Shown one piece after another: positions 1 to 7,165 of a stretch of 17,588 nucleotides of DNA. The translations under genes and the position numbers were made by a program. The number at the start of each line of letters is the position of its first letter. Position 1 is the first letter of the stretch. A model generated the notes under the pieces. That model searched no databases, had not been told where the DNA came from, and worked only from the letters and a program-made list of their open reading frames with translations. The DNA is from Gammaproteobacteria bacterium (GTDB taxonomy: Bacteria; Pseudomonadota; Gammaproteobacteria; Pseudomonadales; Halomonadaceae): contig JAMCZP010000371.1 of the NCBI GenBank assembly GCA_023485185.1, forward strand, positions 1 to 17,588, in the 5' to 3' direction.

Positions 1-153
1 GTAATGATGCGTACCGATATGAGCAGCGGGCACGGCGGCGCATCTGGCCGCTTCAAAGCTTGGCGGGACACCGCACGGCAAGATGCGTTTATTCTTTGGG
101 CGCTAGGGCTAGATGCTCATGTGCTGCCATGCGCTGAGCTATCTAAGGCCTGA
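1..153 (+). CDS. Oligopeptidase B-like S9 serine peptidase, C-terminal end (5' truncated by window edge)
   Basis: Only the last 50 residues are present. The open frame begins at base 1 and ends at TGA 151-153. The visible motif is TDMSSGHGGASGRF followed by a short helical tail ending in ILWALGL. In prolyl-oligopeptidase/oligopeptidase B (family S9A) proteins this is the very C-terminus and the His of the GHGG motif (residue 11 here, bases 31-33) is the catalytic-triad histidine. The enzyme would be a cytoplasmic or periplasmic peptidase that cleaves short peptides, after basic residues if it is a true oligopeptidase B. The rest lies outside the window, so the subfamily (oligopeptidase B or prolyl oligopeptidase) cannot be fixed; oligopeptidase B is favoured by the GHGG-SGRF tail. 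Its last 37 bases overlap the opposite-strand heme oxygenase remnant. Confidence 0.75.
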   Translation, partial: VMMRTDMSSGHGGASGRFKAWRDTARQDAFILWALGLDAHVLPCAELSKA

Positions 154-452
154 ATAAAGTACTTAAAGGCCTGCTGAGCACTCGCCCGCACCGCAAGCCA
201 GCTAGAAGGCGGGCAATAGTGCTCAACGCAACGCCAAAAAGCCGCCCACTGCTCAACCTGTAAGGGTTGGGCAGTAAAAAAACGTTTCGGCACCTGTTTT
301 CCCAACACACTATGAATATGCCTCGCGATCAGAACGCCACCCAAACGCGAGCCTTCAACCACGTACTGCTTGCCGACTACCTCCGCCACATTGGTTGGAA
401 TCGTCCTGCTCATCGCGCAGCACTCGCCCCTCTGTTGGCATGCCATTGGCGA
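117..452 (-). pseudogene. Heme oxygenase (BphO-like) remnant, C-terminal half only
   Basis: The leftward frame is open from 452 to a TGA at 117-119; its first ATG is at 446, giving 109 residues. The stretch around residues 27-43 (QYVVEGSRLGGVLIARH) matches the conserved YVLEGSxLGG helix of biliverdin-producing heme oxygenases of the kind encoded beside bacteriophytochromes, and the C-terminal layout (FF...W..F......A..AF..F) also fits. Family members are about 190-200 residues long and carry the heme-ligand histidine in the N-terminal half. That half is absent: an in-frame stop lies at 453-455 and I cannot recognise the missing part upstream, where an EAL remnant on the other strand starts by about 510. 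It is most likely a dead fragment. The family call rests on motif memory and not on an alignment. An expressed small protein cannot be excluded, but without the proximal histidine it should not act as a heme oxygenase. Confidence 0.6.
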
Positions 453-509
453 TTACACGGATTATGGTCTTCGAGATCACTTAACGTCTCAGGTAATTTC
501 AACCCAGCC

Positions 510-656
510 ACTGGCGCATTTGCTCACCATCTTGAGTTACTGATTGTCGCTGAAGGCGTGGAGACTTCCGATTAACAACAACAGCTCATTGCATTAGGCT
601 GCAATGCTTTTCAAAGCTATCTATTTGCCAGGCCTTTTCCTTTGAAACTCTTGAAA
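510..656 (+). pseudogene. EAL-domain (c-di-GMP phosphodiesterase) C-terminal remnant with internal stop
   Basis: One frame reads AFAHHLELLIVAEGVETSD, then a TAA at 573-575, then QQQLIALGCNAFQSYLFARP and FPL in the same frame. This is the recognisable end of an EAL domain: VAEGVET is the signature after the last catalytic strand and GY/SYLFARPxP is the final loop. The catalytic EAL, NxDD and KxD segments are missing, and nothing upstream of about 510 resembles them. The stop could be a single-base change of GAA or CAA. After about 656 the frame stays open to TAA 789-791 but loses similarity. Together with the heme oxygenase fragment this suggests decay of a bacteriophytochrome/heme oxygenase locus, because light-sensing phytochromes with GGDEF-EAL output often sit next to bphO. 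That link is inference. Confidence 0.6.
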
Positions 657-740
657 GTTGGTTGGAAAATCAAGCAGTGCCAGTTTGAACAAGAGACACT
701 TCATCACCACTTTTTTATGAAAATATTTTCCACAAAGGTA

Positions 741-769
741 TTCACGCCCACCCAATTCTGCGCCATACT
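741..769 (+). promoter_or_regulatory. Candidate sigma70 promoter for the IWDAP small gene
   Basis: TTCACG (741-746), a 17-base spacer and CATACT (764-769) lie about 75 bases before the ATG of the small gene at 848. Box matches are moderate, so this is a weak prediction. Confidence 0.25.
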
Positions 770-847
770 AGACTTTAGTCAAACACACTAACGTCGAAGA
801 TCACTCTTTAAGCTCGCTGCTTAAAAAGTCTCTAGGAGTTCGCAGAA

Positions 848-1006
848 ATGAAATATCAAGATCACTTCCCGACAATTTGGGACGCTCCTCGCAAAACCAG
901 CACTAAACCTGCTAATCAAGCTCCTGCCCAAAAAGTGCTGACGCCGGTCAAAGAAGTATTTTTATCTATCTGGGATGCTCCGCCTAAGCGTCAACCTAGC
1001 GCCTAA
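848..1006 (+). CDS. Small protein of 52 residues with a duplicated IWDAP motif, function unknown
   Basis: ATG 848 to TAA 1006 encodes 52 residues. An AGGAG at 834-838, nine bases before the ATG, is a good ribosome binding site, which is the main reason to believe this short frame. The product holds the same motif twice: TIWDAPRK at residues 9-16 and SIWDAPPK at residues 41-48. The two copies are separated by a Lys/Pro/Ala/Gln-rich stretch likely to be disordered. There is no signal peptide, no membrane segment and no cysteine. I do not recognise the family. The two aromatic-acidic IWDAP elements could be short linear docking motifs, but that is speculation. The gene ends 12 bases before the 3' end of convergent ycgN and lies downstream of a decayed locus, so it may be an orphan small gene of this lineage. 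Confidence 0.6.
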   Translation: MKYQDHFPTIWDAPRKTSTKPANQAPAQKVLTPVKEVFLSIWDAPPKRQPSA

Positions 1007-1018
1007 ATACGCAAGGAT

Positions 1019-1474
1019 CTACATCGGCAGCACGGCGATGATGTGCGACTCTAAATGCTGCTCTGGCACCGTATCCTGCGACACTGCAAAGCTGCGCACA
1101 CTGACACCTTTGCGATGTACACGCTCAGCATCGTTACTAAGCAGCGGGTGCCATCCTGCCAGTTTACGCCCTTCTGAAACACGCCTGTAGCCACAACTCT
1201 GTGGTAACCAAGTGAACTCTTTCACCAACGCGGGCGTAAGCTGGGTGCAGTCGGGTACGCTGTCAAAGCGGTTGGGGTAATCACTGCATTGGCAAGACTC
1301 AATATCCAGTAAACGGCAAGCGACATTTAGCACCGCCAACTCTTGAGTATCTTCATCATGAAGCTTTAATAAGCAGCACTGCCCGCAGCCATCGCACAAT
1401 GCTTCCCACTCTTGAGGGGTTAGCTCTTCAAGCGTAAAGCGCTCCCAAAAGCGTTCGCGCATCGTGGTTTCCAT
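1019..1474 (-). CDS. ycgN: YcgN family protein (UPF0260, CxxCxxCC metal-binding)
   Basis: It encodes 151 residues, the usual length of the family. The N-terminal C27-DG-C30-GQ-C33-C34 cluster is the hallmark of the YkgJ/UPF0260 group, thought to chelate zinc or iron; further cysteines at 53, 61, 63, 76 and 94 fit the conserved pattern. Biochemical function is unknown. The start is supported by AAGGAG about seven bases upstream of the ATG (1481-1487 on the plus strand). It is last in the leftward series rnd-ycgL-acpH-ycgN, 104 bases after acpH, so it may have its own promoter or depend on readthrough. In enterobacteria ycgN and ycgL are also close neighbours, which supports the naming. Its 3' end faces the IWDAP small gene. 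Confidence 0.88.
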   Translation of the reverse strand: METTMRERFWERFTLEELTPQEWEALCDGCGQCCLLKLHDEDTQELAVLNVACRLLDIESCQCSDYPNRFDSVPDCTQLTPALVKEFTWLPQSCGYRRVSEGRKLAGWHPLLSNDAERVHRKGVSVRSFAVSQDTVPEQHLESHIIAVLPM

Positions 1475-1578
1475 TTTAATCTCCTTCAGAATTACGCGAA
1501 CACAATCAATAGAACAAAATTAATTGGAAAGAATTACATCAACAGAGCTACACAAATATCATCCAGCCAAGACACGCT

Positions 1579-2154
1579 TTAAGCAGGCGCATCGGTAAGA
1601 CCTAAGGCACTAAATAACTCGGGCCATAAGATTTTAAAATCTTGCTCAAGTGCTTGGTAATCATCTTGTAGCCAAGGAACTAATGCAGCCAATTGATTGG
1701 GGCCGGACAATCGACGCCCAATCCCTGCAATGGCACGGCAGGTGAAATCAAAGTCAGCGTAACCTCTTAACCAATCATGCTGCACCAGCAATGGCATCAT
1801 GCCCGCTAACCGGTTAGGCGCAGAGCGGGCGGAAAGCAGCCGATAACAACGCTTAACAATCTCCTCCTGCGCTACCATCCCTGCTGTATCTCGCGCGAGA
1901 AAATGATCCCACACCATATCTAGCGCAATGCCAGCATAGCGGCGCTGGGCAGTAGGAGCGCGTCGCCTTGCTCCTGTAACGTTGGGGTGACGATCTACCC
2001 AAGCATCCACGCGACGATGATGCTGAATACCCTGGGCAGTGGCACCGGACCAAGCGCTTAAATCCTGCCCTTTGACACCATCGGCAATGAGATTGCCATA
2101 AAGAAAGTCATCGCTGCCTGCGCTGACTAACCATGCATGAGCCAGAAAGTTCAT
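1579..2154 (-). CDS. acpH: Acyl carrier protein phosphodiesterase (ACP hydrolase)
   Basis: It encodes 191 residues, close to the 193 of E. coli AcpH. AcpH removes the 4'-phosphopantetheine arm from holo-ACP, giving apo-ACP, in a metal-dependent reaction in the cytoplasm. Visible family marks are the MNFLAH start (His6), GNLIADGVKG at residues 20-29, the HHRRVDAWVDRHP segment at 45-57 and LDMVWDHFLAR in the middle, which matches the LDVMWDHFLSR of the enterobacterial enzyme. His and Asp residues in these blocks are the expected HD-type metal ligands. Only 11 bases separate it from ycgL upstream, indicating co-transcription. The ATG at 2154 matches the family N-terminus exactly. Confidence 0.88.
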   Translation of the reverse strand: MNFLAHAWLVSAGSDDFLYGNLIADGVKGQDLSAWSGATAQGIQHHRRVDAWVDRHPNVTGARRRAPTAQRRYAGIALDMVWDHFLARDTAGMVAQEEIVKRCYRLLSARSAPNRLAGMMPLLVQHDWLRGYADFDFTCRAIAGIGRRLSGPNQLAALVPWLQDDYQALEQDFKILWPELFSALGLTDAPA

Positions 2155-2165
2155 AACCTATGAAG

Positions 2166-2480
2166 TTACGCATTATCGGCATGTGCATCATCGCGCGAGG
2201 CAGCATAAGCACGATGAATATCAAGCAGATAGGCCTCTTTAGGCGGTGGCATTTGCAAATAAAAGCCTTTATCTTTAATACTTTCCACCACATCCGCTGC
2301 GCTTACGCGTGACAACTTTTTATCAGCGGTCAACAGCATGGTAAAAACCGGCACGGGTTTACCAAAGGTTTCCATCAGCAATTCAGGCACCGCTGTTAGC
2401 CCCTGACGTTTATCGACGTATAAATACATCTCATCTTTGCGCGAGCTTTTGAAAACCTCGCAAATCAGCTTGTCACTCAT
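2166..2480 (-). CDS. ycgL: YcgL domain protein
   Basis: It encodes 104 residues of the single-domain YcgL family (small alpha/beta fold, molecular function unknown). Family marks are the N-terminal CEVFKSSRKDEMYLYV strand region, then LxxxFGKPxxVFTMLL, and the tail KGFYLQMPPPKE near residue 75. Translation starts at ATG 2480, which shares ATGA with the stop of rnd, so ycgL is translationally coupled to RNase D. This pairing of rnd and ycgL recurs in other gammaproteobacteria and hints at an RNA-related role, but nothing in the sequence shows one. The C-terminus after residue 90 is a variable acidic tail. Confidence 0.88.
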   Translation of the reverse strand: MSDKLICEVFKSSRKDEMYLYVDKRQGLTAVPELLMETFGKPVPVFTMLLTADKKLSRVSAADVVESIKDKGFYLQMPPPKEAYLLDIHRAYAASRDDAHADNA

Positions 2481-3613
2481 AACATCCGCTCCTTAAGGGC
2501 TTCAGAAAGCGCGGCATTTAAATAATCACCTCGCCAGCCGCTCGGCAGTGCTAAAGGCTCACCCGCCAAGTCCTGCATAACGAGTGTTTCAGTATCGCGG
2601 CGTCGCATTAACATTTCTGGCGCCACGCCCAAGTCGCTCGCTTTTGCAGTAATCACTTTCTTAATCGCCTTAAAGCGCGATTTAAAGGCTGGGTGCATAG
2701 GGTCTGGCCAGCGTGAAGGCAATTCGACTTCATCGCAGTGTAGGGCCTGCTTTACCATCGCAAGCAAGGCGTCACCCTCCTTTTTGATCAGCACGGGCTT
2801 AACGCCTTCCACCTCGGCTAATTCAAAACGGTTATTGGGCATTTTTTCAGCGATTGCAAACAATAATTTATCGCTGATCAGCCAATTGCGTGGCAAATCA
2901 CGGCGACGTGTCTCACCTTCACGCCAGGTGGTCATCAGGCGATACGCTTCCATTTGGCGAGGCGTCAAACGCCACAACTGACGTTGCCGGGTATACCACT
3001 GTTGATCGTTATCAACACTACGGCCAGCCTGCTCAATAAGGCTAGCGCACTCAGCGTTTACCCATTCGCGTCGCCCTAATATAGCGAGTTTTTCTGCCTG
3101 GAGCGTCCAAACTTTTAATAGGTAAATAACATCCAGCGCTGCGTAGTGGCACTGTGCCGGCGTCAACGGACGTAGTAACCAGTTAGAGCGAGTTTCCTCC
3201 TTGGGCAGTGTTTCCCCCACCCAAAATTCGACCAGCTTTTGATACCCCATGCCAGGATTGTCACCCAAAAATCCCTGAGCGACCTGAGTATCCATCAATG
3301 GCGTAGGCAGCACGCCCGCCCAGTGCTGAAATACTTCTAAATCTTCACTGCAAGCATGCAATAACTTAATGGCGCTATTTTGCAGCAATGAACGAAATTT
3401 ATCGGTACATGGAATGGCGACTGGATCGACTAAATATGCCTGTTCACCCGCGGTGAATTGAATCAGTGCAGGAACGGGGAAAAACGTGTTCTCTCGAAAA
3501 AACTCTGTATCCAGTGCAATAACAGGAGCATCGGCTACTTGCTCACACGCAGCATCGAGCGCATCGGAGGTATCAAGCCATTGAAATGAGGGAGTAAGAG
3601 AGGACAAAAGCAT
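2477..3613 (-). CDS. rnd: Ribonuclease D
   Basis: This is a 3'-5' exoribonuclease that trims tRNA and other stable RNA precursors. The N-terminal DEDDy exonuclease domain shows the Exo I motif ALDTEF (Asp and Glu), Exo II HACSEDLEVF and Exo III YAALDVIYLL. A HRDC RNA-binding domain follows (LTPRQMEAYRLMTTWRE), then a second HRDC-like region. Length of about 378 residues is normal. The start is uncertain: the ATG at 3613 is used here, but GTG 3631 is in frame with no clear ribosome site, and TTG 3607 has GGAAGA at better spacing. The gene lies 59 or more bases after recR and overlaps ycgL by four bases (ATGA). Confidence 0.9.
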   Translation of the reverse strand: MLLSSLTPSFQWLDTSDALDAACEQVADAPVIALDTEFFRENTFFPVPALIQFTAGEQAYLVDPVAIPCTDKFRSLLQNSAIKLLHACSEDLEVFQHWAGVLPTPLMDTQVAQGFLGDNPGMGYQKLVEFWVGETLPKEETRSNWLLRPLTPAQCHYAALDVIYLLKVWTLQAEKLAILGRREWVNAECASLIEQAGRSVDNDQQWYTRQRQLWRLTPRQMEAYRLMTTWREGETRRRDLPRNWLISDKLLFAIAEKMPNNRFELAEVEGVKPVLIKKEGDALLAMVKQALHCDEVELPSRWPDPMHPAFKSRFKAIKKVITAKASDLGVAPEMLMRRRDTETLVMQDLAGEPLALPSGWRGDYLNAALSEALKERML

Positions 3614-3690
3614 TCTTCCAAGTTGGCACACAATCGCTGAAGCGCTTGCGGTAAAGGAACCACTATTTTAAGAGCCGTGATTAAGTAGGC

Positions 3691-4296
3691 TTATTCACTA
3701 GCAAAAGGCTGGCGTCCGTTAAACGCACGGCTTAAGGTGCCGCCGTCGACATACTCCAATTCACCGCCCATAGGTACACCATAGGCAAGCCGTGTTAGCT
3801 TGACCCCATATTCGGCAAGCTGAGAGGCAATATAATGGGCAGTGGCTTCACCTTCTATGGTGGGATTGGTCGCCAACACCACTTCTTTGATCAACCCTTC
3901 TGCTACCCGCGCTTCCAATAAGTCTAAACCTATCGACTCGGGACCAATACCATCCAGTGGAGAAAGGTGACCGTGTAGAACAAAGTAGCGCCCTTTAAAA
4001 CCACCGGCTTCTTCAATCGCTAATTGGTCAGCAGGAGACTCCACCACACACAGCAGTGCATCGTCTCGTCTTGGGCTTTCACACAACACACAGATTTCCG
4101 CTTCGGTTAGGGTGCGGCAGCGCTGACAGTAACCTACTTCTTCGATGGCTTGCTGAATAACGGCTGCAAGACGTTGCCCACCGGGGCGCTCACGCTCAAG
4201 TAAATGCATCGCCATGCGCTGAGCCGTCTTCGGCCCAACGCCTGGCAGTACGCGAAAAGCATCCATCAACTGCTCAACGAGAGGGGAAAAGCGCAT
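3691..4296 (-). CDS. recR: Recombination protein RecR
   Basis: It encodes 201 residues, the normal length. RecR works with RecF and RecO to load RecA onto single-strand gaps. Domains in order are a helix-hairpin-helix ([13 protein letters not shown], residues 17-29), a four-cysteine zinc site (C57, C60, C69, C72), a TOPRIM domain from about residue 80 ([14 protein letters not shown]) and a C-terminal segment with [13 protein letters not shown]. No key residue is missing. It follows ybaB with two bases between stop and start, and the dnaX-ybaB-recR order is the classic conserved operon, so co-transcription is very likely. Confidence 0.95.
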   Translation of the reverse strand: MRFSPLVEQLMDAFRVLPGVGPKTAQRMAMHLLERERPGGQRLAAVIQQAIEEVGYCQRCRTLTEAEICVLCESPRRDDALLCVVESPADQLAIEEAGGFKGRYFVLHGHLSPLDGIGPESIGLDLLEARVAEGLIKEVVLATNPTIEGEATAHYIASQLAEYGVKLTRLAYGVPMGGELEYVDGGTLSRAFNGRQPFASE

Positions 4297-4298
4297 TC

Positions 4299-4625
4299 TT
4301 AGAACGGCATCTTGAAGCCGGGCGGCAAGTTCAAGCCGGACGTTGCTTCTTCCATTTTGGCTTTGGTGCTAGCTTCTAATTTTCGCACAGCGTCATTTAC
4401 TGCCGCCGCCAATAAATCTTCTAAAAGCTCTTTATCCTCTTCCATCACACTAGGGTCGATGGTCACGTTTGATACATCATGACGACCATTCATAGTGACT
4501 TTAACCATACCAGCGCCCGCCTCACCCTGTACTTCGGCTTTGGCTGCTTCTTCTTGAGCGCGCTGCATTTTTTCCTGCATCTCTTGGGCTTGCTTCATTA
4601 AGTTGCCCATTCCACCTTTAAGCAT
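4299..4625 (-). CDS. ybaB: Nucleoid-associated protein YbaB/EbfC
   Basis: It encodes 108 residues of the small dimeric DNA-binding YbaB/EbfC family. The N-terminal half is a long amphipathic helix rich in Gln, Glu, Lys and Ala ([20 protein letters not shown]), followed by the beta strands [18 protein letters not shown] and a C-terminal helix ending in [12 protein letters not shown], the usual family ending. An excellent ribosome site, TTGGAGG, sits seven bases before ATG 4625 and fixes the start. It lies between dnaX and recR; its location suggests a role linked to replication or repair, but in the family the best-supported activity is sequence-tolerant DNA bridging. Confidence 0.95.
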   Translation of the reverse strand: MLKGGMGNLMKQAQEMQEKMQRAQEEAAKAEVQGEAGAGMVKVTMNGRHDVSNVTIDPSVMEEDKELLEDLLAAAVNDAVRKLEASTKAKMEEATSGLNLPPGFKMPF

Positions 4626-4702
4626 GGTGTAACCTCCAATGTAATTTACAAGATACGTTTGGCGTTAAAAGCCAAGTCTATGAAATACGTCTATAAAAGA
4701 GC

Positions 4703-6607
4703 CTATCGCACACCTTCGGCTGGTTTAACGCTAGATTCTATCAGCTTTGCCCCAAACGCCTGCTGTAACTTTTGTACATTGGGGTCATGATTAAGTAGTT
4801 CAACTGCCTGGGCATGACGCTCCTTGGTGAGGCGCTCTTCACGCTGACGGGGCGTTTCCACATTGCCGGATAATTCAGCAACGTAAAACGCTACGCGGCG
4901 CGGCATCCCTTGTTCCTTCAACGCACGCTCAATACGCGTTTGATGCACTTCTGCCTGCATGGCCTCTTGGCTTGGGTCCAGGCGAAGCGTCAGTAGTGCG
5001 CCATCATCACTTTCTACCAAGCAGTTGCCCGCTAAATTGCGCGTTAATCCGCCCAGCCCCAATGAGTCAAAACATAGCAGCCATTGCGAATTATCTAGCC
5101 TAGCCGAGGCGTCGTCTGCCGCAACCGCACGCGGTGGCTCTGGTTCAGGAACAGGTTCTGGCTCAGGAGCAGAGTCCGGCTCTGGGGTTGTTTCTGGCTC
5201 GGGAACAGGCTCCGGTTCTGGCTCGGGAACGGGCTCCGGCGCGGGAATAGGCTCTGGCTCGTAAACAGGTTCTGGCTGTGGTTGCGGCCCTGACTGAGGA
5301 TGACCAGCCTGATTATCTGCTCCCCAGGGCGGCGGCTCTTGAAGAGGCGGCTCTTCTTGCGTCGGTGGAGCGGTAGGATGCTCCTCTTCCCCCGTGGCGG
5401 ATTGAGCAGGTGTTGTCTCTTGCGTCAGCGTTTCATGAGGCGATGGCTCGCGCTGTACGGTTTCGCGCTGCAGGGGTAGCGGCGTGCGAGGCGGTTTCGG
5501 CACACCCTGAGGGCGGAACGCCAGCATCCGCAACAGCGTCATCTCAAGCGCACTGCGTAAATCCGGGGCGTGAATCATATCGCCACGCCCCTGAATACCG
5601 ATTTGGTAATAGAGTTGAATATCTTCAGCAGTAAAGCGTCGCGCCAATTGCAGAATAACATCACGGTCACCGTGACTGTTATCCACTGCGTCAGGCACCA
5701 TCTGAGCGACAGCTAACCGATGCAGCATGCTTGAGAGCTCATCCAATACAGCAGCAAAATCGGGCCCTTGCTCTGCTAATTCAGCCACCTCTGCGAGCAG
5801 GCGCTGCACATCTACATCGGCCAAGGCCTCTACTAACCCCAGAATATGGCGATGATCCAGCGTGCCAAGCATGGCAGCCACATCCGCATGGCGTACCGCC
5901 CCTTGCCCAAACGCAATGGCCTGGTCGGTCAGGCTCATTGCATCACGCATTGAGCCTTCCGCCGCTTTACCTAGCAGCCAGAGCGCACTTTCATCAAACT
6001 CAACACCCTCTTCACCCAACACATAGGTCAAGTGCTCAACTACACGCTCTGGCGGCATGTGTTTAAGGGTAAACTGGAGACAGCGTGAGAGCACTGTTGG
6101 CGGTAACTTTTGCGGATCGGTCGTCGCCAGCAGAAATTTAACGTGTGGGGGTGGCTCTTCTAATGTTTTCAGCAGCGCATTGAAACTGCTGGTAGAGAGC
6201 ATGTGCACCTCATCAATCAGGTACACCTTATAACGCCCTTGCGTCGGCGCGTACTGCACATTGTCGAGCAGCTCGCGAGTATCTTCTACTTTGGTTCTTG
6301 AGGCCGCATCAACCTCAATTAAATCAACAAAGCGACCTTCATCTATTGCCTGGCAGCTATCGCACACACCGCAAGGGGTCGAGGTAATGCCCTCGTCGCC
6401 ACGGCCATTGGCGGTGCAGTTCAAACATTTGGCAAGAATACGCGCCAGCGTGGTTTTGCCCACGCCGCGAGTACCGGTAAACAGATAAGCATGATGCAGA
6501 CGTCCCTGGTCAAGGGCATTGACCAGGGCGCGCTGCACATGGGCCTGGCCCACGAGTTCGTGGAATGTGCGAGGCCGCCACTTGCGGGCCAGAACCTGAT
6601 AGCTCAT
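4703..6607 (-). CDS. dnaX: DNA polymerase III subunits gamma/tau
   Basis: It encodes 634 residues. DnaX is the AAA+ motor of the clamp loader; full-length tau also ties polymerase cores to the DnaB helicase. Visible are the Walker A loop GTRGVGKTT (45-53), the zinc cysteines C64, C79, C82 and C85, with an insert of about six residues in the zinc knuckle compared with E. coli, the Walker B LIDEVHML and the sensor 1/arginine-finger region TVLSRCLQF. Residues about 445-493 form a Pro-Glu repeat linker, and the last 120 or so residues are the tau C-terminal domain. I see no A-AAA-AAG slippery site of the E. coli type, so gamma, if made, needs another route. The start has AAGGA ten bases upstream. 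It lies 30 bases after grxD and 77 bases before ybaB. Confidence 0.95.
   Translation of the reverse strand: MSYQVLARKWRPRTFHELVGQAHVQRALVNALDQGRLHHAYLFTGTRGVGKTTLARILAKCLNCTANGRGDEGITSTPCGVCDSCQAIDEGRFVDLIEVDAASRTKVEDTRELLDNVQYAPTQGRYKVYLIDEVHMLSTSSFNALLKTLEEPPPHVKFLLATTDPQKLPPTVLSRCLQFTLKHMPPERVVEHLTYVLGEEGVEFDESALWLLGKAAEGSMRDAMSLTDQAIAFGQGAVRHADVAAMLGTLDHRHILGLVEALADVDVQRLLAEVAELAEQGPDFAAVLDELSSMLHRLAVAQMVPDAVDNSHGDRDVILQLARRFTAEDIQLYYQIGIQGRGDMIHAPDLRSALEMTLLRMLAFRPQGVPKPPRTPLPLQRETVQREPSPHETLTQETTPAQSATGEEEHPTAPPTQEEPPLQEPPPWGADNQAGHPQSGPQPQPEPVYEPEPIPAPEPVPEPEPEPVPEPETTPEPDSAPEPEPVPEPEPPRAVAADDASARLDNSQWLLCFDSLGLGGLTRNLAGNCLVESDDGALLTLRLDPSQEAMQAEVHQTRIERALKEQGMPRRVAFYVAELSGNVETPRQREERLTKERHAQAVELLNHDPNVQKLQQAFGAKLIESSVKPAEGVR
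5130..5270 (-). repeat. Pro-Glu coding repeat in the DnaX linker
   Basis: The coding strand repeats degenerate six-base units for Pro-Glu ([15 protein letters not shown]) for roughly 45 codons. Units alternate GAG/GAA and CCN, so the DNA is imperfectly repetitive while the protein is strongly so. It lies between the AAA+/collar domains and the tau-specific C-terminal domain, where most DnaX proteins have a flexible Pro-rich linker. Such tracts can change length between strains by slippage. Confidence 0.8.
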
Positions 6608-6637
6608 GAAGCAGTATATCCTTCGACTGGGTAATGC

Positions 6638-6988
6638 TTAGGCGTTATCGCCACCTTCCGCCGTACCTGCACGCTGAGCTGCTGCTTTAACTAGTTTTTC
6701 CAGTTCACCGTTTTGATGCATTTCAACCACGATGTCACAGCCGCCAATGAGTTCGCCTTCCACCCACAGTTGCGGAAACGTCGGCCAGTTGGCGATTTTC
6801 GGTAGCTCTGTACGAATATCCGGATTATCCAGAATATTCACAAACGCAAAACGCTCGCCGCAGCTCATCAATGCTTGCACGGTTTGGGCAGAAAAGCCGC
6901 ACTGCGGTAGTTGTGGTGATCCCTTCATGTAGATCAGAATCGGGTTTTCGCTGATCTGACGCTGAATGTTTTCGGCTGTTGTGCTCAT
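6638..6988 (-). CDS. grxD: Monothiol glutaredoxin, Grx4 type
   Basis: It encodes 116 residues from the ATG at 6988. That start is chosen because GAGGAG lies just upstream, whereas the earlier ATG at 7003 runs into this ribosome site and has none of its own. The CGFS active site (Cys30) is of the monothiol class, and MKGSPQLPQCGFS, WPTFPQLWV and GGCDIV are the full family signature. Such proteins bind a [2Fe-2S] cluster as a glutathione-ligated dimer or with BolA partners and pass it to target proteins, and they are cytoplasmic. The gene lies 30 bases upstream of dnaX and diverges from argF, so it probably heads the leftward transcription unit. Confidence 0.93.
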   Translation of the reverse strand: MSTTAENIQRQISENPILIYMKGSPQLPQCGFSAQTVQALMSCGERFAFVNILDNPDIRTELPKIANWPTFPQLWVEGELIGGCDIVVEMHQNGELEKLVKAAAQRAGTAEGGDNA

Positions 6989-7025
6989 ACAATCTCCTCG
7001 CATTTAAATGACCGATGCCTCCTCT

Positions 7026-7053
7026 GTACTTGGCACTGGTTTGAAACAAGTAC
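7026..7053. repeat. Inverted repeat GTACTTG-N14-CAAGTAC in the grxD/argF intergenic region
   Basis: A perfect seven-base inverted repeat (arms 7026-7032 and 7047-7053) lies about 40 bases upstream of the grxD start. It may be a two-arm operator, or a hairpin in the grxD leader if transcription starts to its right. The arms' centre-to-centre distance is 21 bases, two DNA turns, which suits a dimeric regulator. No known factor is recognised. Confidence 0.4.
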
Positions 7054-7109
7054 CTGAGTGAAGCGCTCGGTTTTAACGTGTCGACATTATTCTACGCATG
7101 CCGCCCGCG

Positions 7110-7138
7110 TTGCGCATCCCCTGCAGCATAGCTAGGAT
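7110..7138 (+). promoter_or_regulatory. Candidate argF promoter
   Basis: TTGCGC (7110-7115), a 17-base spacer and TAGGAT (7133-7138) precede the argF ATG by 27 bases, leaving a leader of about 20 bases with GGAGAG as ribosome site. I could not see a convincing ArgR box. Confidence 0.4.
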
Positions 7139-7165
7139 AGGGTTTTTGCGCGGAGAGAAGCCCTC

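Noticed and set aside
267..575. Intact 102-codon plus-strand gene
   Set aside because: Its first two-thirds are antisense to the heme oxygenase fragment and only its end resembles an EAL domain, so it is not a whole gene.
4659..4675. Hairpin TTGGC/GCCAA between dnaX and ybaB as a terminator
   Set aside because: Only five pairs with a seven-base loop and no following T-run; ybaB and recR most likely continue the same transcript.
4959..5264. Plus-strand frame with a long Gly-Ser-rich tail
   Set aside because: It is the antisense reading of the DnaX Pro-Glu repeat; no ribosome site and no independent support.
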